Source: Ligula intestinalis (lineage: Eukaryota > Platyhelminthes > Cestoda > Diphyllobothriidea > Diphyllobothriidae). From it: a stretch of DNA of 64,000 nt. This document shows positions 58,896 to 64,000 of this stretch, one piece after another; positions within the stretch are counted from its first letter, which is position 1; each line of letters starts with the position of its first letter. Both the position numbers and the translations under genes were made by a program. Below the pieces are notes generated by a model. It did no database searches and was not told the DNA's origin. It saw only the letters and a list, made by a program, of their open reading frames with translations. The DNA lies in NCBI GenBank assembly GCA_036362985.1, contig JAYGXS010000004.1, forward strand, positions 31,536,650-31,600,649, written 5' to 3'.

Positions 58896-59639
58896 CACTC
58901 CCAGCAATTGGATTTCGTTTTGCACACAGATCGTATGCAAACATTAGGCGCCAGCTAAGCTAACTAAAAGACCAACTGCCATGGCAACCGACATCTGGAT
59001 TTGCTTATTCAATCTAAGAAAGGTATGGTAAGAGCGAATTCTCCAGGGCAACTTAAAGACTCTCCCAGACGCGAATTTGCGAAAACAGCTGGTAATACGG
59101 AAAATGTTGCTAATTCTCATGTCGTGGGCTAATCGACGAGATCGGACCAGTCATTCTAGTTCGATGAGGTCAAATTCGCGGATTCTTTGAGTCAATACTC
59201 ACGGTCCTCCACTCTATGCAGATATATATGGATCTTCCCCGTCCATATGGCTTTTTCGAAGCGTTTATCAGTGAATATATGAAGAAACATACGCCTAAAT
59301 CGAACTTTGAAGGGATCTTACATGCGAATTCATACATCGTGGTTCCAAAGCTGCTATCACTCGCACGTACCCAGACACTAAGGTAGGACTTGATTTTATA
59401 TAAACGCCACCGCTTTGCTTTGGATGTAAGAATAGGCCACCCTTTCGGACGTCTTCCGTGTGCGTCTAGGCCATACTCGCTCCTTTTTGTCAGGCTATAT
59501 TGATCGGGCATTTAGGCACTTAGGCAGATGGATGTCACAGCACCACACTTTCTTGATGAGTAAGGACTTGGAAATGTCTATTTCTTGTGCAACTGCAATT
59601 CACTTGGTTAATAGCGGTCAGTGGGTAGACTTTAACCAG
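58896..59639. other. Stretch before the PLE copy, possibly its degraded 5' part
   Basis: Open frames here (113 codons on the minus strand at 59170-59511; 60 codons on the plus strand at 59460) show no clear RT motif. The stretch could be the decayed N-terminal portion of the adjacent PLE. Confidence 0.35.
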
Positions 59640-61180
59640 TAACGACGAGAGCGACAAAACCCTGAAGTCTGAATATTTTCTCGAACTTCTACGACATTAC
59701 CTTAAAACCTTCTTCATATTTGTGGGCAAGTGTATGAGAAAATTAAAGGCACTCTAACGGGCTCCCCCTATCAGGCCTGATAGCTGAAGTGGTCCTCCAA
59801 CGGAGTGAAAACTTTGTCTTCGTCCAGTATCAACCGAAGTTTTGGGCTCGTTATGTTGATGACACATTCGTAATTGTCAAAACATCTGACGTCGAGCACT
59901 TCGAAGATATACTGAGCTCGTTTGATCCAAATATCCAATTCACGATGGAAGCTGAAAGAAACAACCACTTGCTCTTACTCGATGCCCTTGTGTGGTGATG
60001 TTGTATTATACTACTGTAAACCACAGTAATCAGAAGGGCCACCGATACGAATCAAATGCTACATTTAAACAGCAATCAGCCCATCTGTCACAAACGTAGT
60101 TGCGTTTGTACTCTTTTCCAAAGAGTTAAAACATGTTGCAGTACTCCCGTTGACAAAAAATTGAACAAAAAATACCTTTACGAACTCTTCCGAGCCAATG
60201 AATACCCGAACTCATTTATCAAACGAAGCAAACGCCAAGTGAATAAACGATGGCCGGTGCAACAGCAGCTTGAAGCCTGGAGGGCCATTCGCTACATAAA
60301 GGGAGTCTCCTAAGCAGCCTCACGACTGTGACAACCCGCTGGAGTAGTCAAACCACATCGACCTCAGGCGAAAATATGCCACCGTGTGATGCAACCTGAA
60401 GACAGACTGCTCCTACCGAAACTTCTGCAGTTGTCTACAAGACACATTGCAACGATGGAGACTGTAATTACGTAGGAGAAACAGACCGAAAATTGCGGGC
60501 CAGCCTACGCGAACACAAACTTGTGGCTCGGAGACAAGACCAAAACTCACAGCTTGCAGCACACATTGGAGAGACTGGCTACGACTACGATATTCAAAGA
60601 GCAACCATTTTAGGCCGAGGAAACTCAAAAGATGAAAGGCTGACGCTTGAGGCATGGTACTTAGATGCCAACTCCGTCAACAGGCACCTAGACCTCCCAA
60701 ACCACGTACAAAGTCTTACGCCATTATGTAAGCAAAGGACGGAACAAGGCGAAACCTTACTTCAGAATTGTTAACAAAGAGAACCCCACGACGAACCGTC
60801 CAGAAGAGGAGGCAGGATCAGCGGGACGCTCTACTATGGGGACAAGGCATTACATTAATTACTGTTTATGACCCCGAACGAATGCCAACTTCACTAACAG
60901 TTAATTAGCGTATACCACTATAATTTTCCCCCTCTCCCCACATCCATTCTTTTAGGTTGATGTTTTTTTACCTCCTGACACTTTGGTGACCGCTGACAGT
61001 CGTTTGGTCTTTGGCCACTATAATGACCCCCCTTTTGGTTGATGCTTCTTATCTCTGAAGATGAACCCCTGTCACAGTTCGGAAGCTCAGGACACTAAGC
61101 CAATTGATCCGGTGCTCGACTTGCCTTCTTTCCTATCCATGCAAATACCTTGAACGCAAACTTTTTCATTCAATCGAGAC
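59640..61180 (+). mobile_element. PLE copy with recognisable reverse transcriptase, GIY-YIG endonuclease and tail
   Basis: From about 59650: SEYFLELLRHYLKT, then GKCMRKLKALTGSP (the KGTPMGSP box, altered), SGLIAEVVLQRSENFV, and WARYVDDTFVIVKTSDVEHF with the catalytic YVDD intact (59849-59860). ILSSFDPNIQFTMEAERNN follows, then a stop after LVW. The thumb HKRSCVCTLFQRVKTCCS and KKYLYELFRANEYPNSFIKR lies at 60090-60225, the linker to about 60430, then VVYKTHCNDGDCNYVGETD, KLRASLREHKLVARRQD and ERLTLEAWYLDANSVNRHLD for the endonuclease (60431-60700). The tail at 61030-61180 has GAAGATGAACCCCTGTCACA and GGAAGCTCAGGACACTAAGC. Stops and frameshifts make it inactive, but the catalytic motifs survive. 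Confidence 0.92.
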
Positions 61181-61699
61181 TTCAACTTGTCGTTCTGATC
61201 CATCCAAGTTGCTGCGGCCGCGGTTACTTGCGACGGCAGAAGCATTTGCTATGTGTAAGTCTATTCAACCCAGTCTTGTGCACGCCTAAAGCATTCATAC
61301 AGGTACCAAGGTTTCTTGGCCAATAGTGAACCCACCATGTGTGTTCACACATGCCAGGTCGCATTTCAGCGACGAAACGGAGATGTAGCTAACTGTCAAA
61401 TGCCTACTTCCCCGTCCCTGACTAAAAGCCTTGACATCCTCAAATCTCGCCTCCAAACTTATTTTTATTGGCTGCTTAAACTTTTGTTTTATATTACTGT
61501 GCAGGATCTATGCCACTGTAGGTATAATCGTTGAATTGTAACATTCCACAAAATAGGTCAAACTAAGTTTACGAGCTACGGCCATAAAGCTGCCCTGTAC
61601 AGAAAATTTACGTAAAGGAATATTAATCACCAACCCATTTGTGATTGCTTCCCAAGTAACCACGACATAATTTTTACAGTATACAGTTGTGGTTGATCG
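61181..61699. other. Spacer between two tail-to-tail PLE copies
   Basis: No gene recognised. The 61-codon and 72-codon frames (61104-61289, 61316-61534) look fortuitous. Confidence 0.4.
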
Positions 61700-61722
61700 T
61701 AATGAGGTCAGGTCAGGTCAGG
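61700..61722. repeat. Short AGGTC tandem run
   Basis: GAGGTCAGGTCAGGTCAGGGG contains three AGGTC units next to the tail of the minus-strand PLE. Short tandem units at the 3' end are common in retroelements; whether this one belongs to the PLE is not shown. Confidence 0.5.
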
Positions 61723-62770
61723 GGTCTCATCTGTGACTCAATGCGCCCGTAGGCTGCTGCCATGTGTCTCCCTCTATTCGGATGGCTTCGCGTTTCACCT
61801 ATTTCTGCTTTAGATTTTTATGCGAACAGTCCAACTCGACATGCCTGTTGATGCATGATGTGTCCGAGTGCATCGCTTCGAGGAATTCACGAGCATTCTC
61901 GGAAGGACAAGTAACAATAATACGAGTTTTGTCCCACGCGAGCATATGCTCGGTGTCTAGGCTATGCATAGTGACTTGGCAGAGGTGGTCTCGTCTTCTA
62001 ACCGCCAATTGGTGTTCATGAATGCGCACAGAGGCGGATTTTCCGGTCTAGCCACAATAAATGGCGTCACATGATCCACATGGGATTTTACAGACCACTT
62101 CTTTCCAGTTTTAATAGTTCACCCTATCCTTAGGATGTATCAATTGGGTGCGTAAAGTGGTTGTTTGTTTATGGGCCACCCGGATTTGATGCTTCCTCAA
62201 ATGTCTGTCAACAATTTCAGACACGATTTTGATGTAAGGAGGGCTACGCCAGGTATTTGGCGTCTGACTGCTACTGTCTGAATCTTTTTTCTTTGACGAT
62301 TGTTGTTTCACACAGCAATGTGTAAATTTTTCTGGATAACGGTTTTGGAAAAATAACTGAAATAGCTATTTCAGTTCTTCCTGGTAGCCTTCTTTGTCCT
62401 AGCACTGCGTTTTTGCTTGATTCTGCATACTGTTAACAGTGCTCATTTAATGAGAGATAGGATGGTTGCTCTCCTAGTTTAGGATGACCTTGGCATCCGT
62501 TTTCTTGTGGTAAATAGTTGTGCGTAATGTTTCATCGAGCTTTAATTGTACAAGGGCATCGAGGAACGGTAGCTTGGCATTGGATCCCTTTTCGAATGTG
62601 AATTTAATTTCTGGAAGCGTGGCATTGAGTGTCATTTGTAAGTTTTCCGGTTGTTCCGTTCGCACGATAAAAAAAGTATCCTCAACGTAGCGTTGCCACA
62701 ACTTAGGGTTGGCTAGCGGAAGGGCTATCATCTCGAGCCTCTGTACTTTATGTCTATAAATCATACCGTT
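61723..62770 (-). mobile_element. PLE copy on the minus strand: RT thumb, linker and GIY-YIG endonuclease
   Basis: Read downward from 62764: QRLEMIALPLANPKLW, then RYVEDTFFIVRTEQ, where the catalytic YVDD has become YVED, and PEIKFTFEKGSNAKLPFLDA, TTIYHKKTDAKVILN. The beginning (IYRHKVQRLE) joins the start of the GTPMGSP region directly to QRLE, so about 15 codons appear deleted. At 62270-62110 the linker reads PPYIKIVSEIVDRHLRKHQI then RVAHKQTTTLRTQLIHPKD. At 62100-61799 the endonuclease reads VCKIPCGSCDAIYCG, a stop (TAG), TGKSASVRIHEHQLAVRRRD and EFLEAMHSDTSCINRHVELD. It is clearly inactive. Its tail faces the tail of the plus-strand copy at 59640-61180. Confidence 0.9.
62355..62376. repeat. 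Perfect 22-bp palindrome
   Basis: Centred on AAATAGCTATTT between 62365 and 62366, with eleven complementary positions on each side. It lies inside the PLE relic, between RT and linker. The same core ATAGCTATTTC occurs at about 56686 and 57800. Confidence 0.8.
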
Positions 62771-62964
62771 GGCTTATAGAGTGAGGGAAAGCCTGGGGCC
62801 TATGCCCGAAAACGTGATGCTTCTGAACTGGGTGATCAAGATGTCGTAAAACGTATGCCCATACGTTGAAATCGAAAGAAATTCTCACGGCGGGCCATAC
62901 ACCTTCTAGACTTCATGATTTTCTTTCTCCATTTTGCGTTTTACTAGAACGTCAGGATTACAGC

Positions 62965-63235
62965 CAGTAAAACGCCGCATGCAAAGTCATTTTCAGATTA
63001 CAGAAAAGGGTGAAGAAGGTCTACACAGACAGAGGATTGCTGAATCATGATGATATATTGCAGCTGCCGTAGGTGGGACGAGAATATTTGGAGGAGGCCA
63101 TAGCTGACACATTTTGGGTATGCGAGTTGATGCGTCGACAAAAAACAGGCACGGCTGTTTTTGCTTTCAAAAAAGCTAACATAATTGAACGACGTCAGAA
63201 GGGCCTGTCATTATCCAAAAGGCTTTCATTTCCAA
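62965..63235. repeat. Interspersed repeat shared with 49490-49790
   Basis: See the matching words listed for 49490-49790. Here the plus-strand frame 63073-63264 stays open for 63 codons (EEAIADTFWVCELMRRQ, FKKANIIERRQKGLSLSKR), which is longer than in the other copy. The minus strand of both copies reads LHAAFY in the same place (about 62980), so the coding strand is uncertain. Confidence 0.6.
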
Positions 63236-63259
63236 GCACACCTTTGAGAGGAAAAATTG

Positions 63260-64000
63260 AATAGGTGTGTTAGAAAAGATGGAAAAGCTTCAGAAAGCCG
63301 CAGCCGCACCGCACTGGTTGCGCCTCTTTAACTTTCGCAATCACATATACTGAAGAACTAGCCACTCATGGTTCTCTCTTAGCCAAAATTTGACCGTAAT
63401 AACATCACATCTAGGTGCTCGTGTTTCCTAAAGCCCGGTATCAAGCATCGTTTCGTGCTATTTACAGACCCTTTGTCAAAAATGGAAGTTCGACGCCGTT
63501 AAACGCTTAGGGTACACTATACAAAATAGGTTAACCCGTGGTATTAGACAAACTCTGTGAAGAAATCAAGGCGGACATGACTTCAATCCAGCCACATCCA
63601 GTCAACTCTTGCAATAAGCTGAGCAAAATTCAAGCTTTTCAAGTAATTTAGTGTAGTCCGAATGGTTGTTCCGATTCATTGCACCAACAAGACTTTTATA
63701 ACAGCGTGTAAGGGGGGGAGGAGATGAAAGACCACTCGTGAAACCCCGTCTTCGGCGGACTAAAGAATCACGCTGGGCTTTATATCCACTCTGATTAAAG
63801 TAATCCATACTCGGCATCAGTAATCTTGACCTCCTCCTCCCCACCTAAGTACCGCTTTCGCCAACTGCCGAACGACTTACTAAACCAATATTTGCATGTA
63901 TGACTTAATTGGCCAATATTCTAGTACTTCCGCCAGACAATCAGCCTCTGAAACGCTCAATCAGCCATTGGCAGGGATGGTCCAGAACGGGCAGAACCCC
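63260..64000. other. No recognised gene at the right edge
   Basis: An 80-codon minus-strand frame (63602-63844) has no recognised domain. GC-richer runs (AAGGGGGGGAGGAG at 63710-63723; CTCCTCCTCCCC at 63832-63843) suggest more repeat sequence. Confidence 0.35.

Noticed and set aside
1..64000. Bacterial-type systems, CRISPR arrays or operons
   Set aside because: No ribosome-binding-site-led gene strings or regularly spaced direct repeats; introns and retroelements show that the DNA is animal.

Overview
This window looks like nuclear DNA from a flatworm (phylum Platyhelminthes), probably a parasitic one. The evidence is: an AT-rich background with widely spaced exons and GT-AG introns; an intronless rhodopsin-like receptor that resembles the flatworm-restricted orphan receptors; and many decayed Penelope-like retroelements (PLEs) with a GIY-YIG endonuclease. 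Cestode versus trematode cannot be settled from sequence alone; a diphyllobothriidean cestode is only a guess.

Only two genes are well supported. (1) A five-exon plus-strand gene at 24163-31683 encodes a 338-residue four-helix membrane protein of the myelin proteolipid/M6 family. All four introns are GT-AG and every junction keeps frame. (2) A single-exon minus-strand gene at 55402-56394 encodes a 330-residue seven-helix receptor. They lie about 24 kb apart on opposite strands and nothing links them functionally. A weak candidate first exon (16902-17029) and two unexplained ORFs are listed with low confidence.

Most of the remaining recognisable content is transposon debris. PLE relics lie at 1-540, 3740-3945, about 32263-32420, 32565-32700, 40390-40790, 44360-44440, 45911-46945, 47550-47830, 59640-61180 and 61700-62770. 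The last two are a tail-to-tail pair; one keeps the YVDD catalytic motif of its reverse transcriptase and a readable GIY-YIG domain. LINE 3' ends lie at 2830-3351 and 44540-45110, with a possible LINE scrap near 36400. Two short elements with CAGTA-type inverted ends flanked by TA (36562-37413 and 45783-45883) look like non-autonomous pogo/Tc1-like elements. Five tRNA-derived SINE-like units were found, plus a GC-richer repeat nest at 56.8-58.9 kb containing an LTR-like segment with an in-frame 48-bp minisatellite. There is a 400-base assembly gap at 39990-40389.

I saw no operon-like, CRISPR or bacterial features and no new multi-gene system. The most informative observations are the divergent M6 protein with an unusually long proline-rich second loop, the divergent receptor, the tail-to-tail PLE pair, the CAGTA-ended elements and the telomere-like degenerate tracts.
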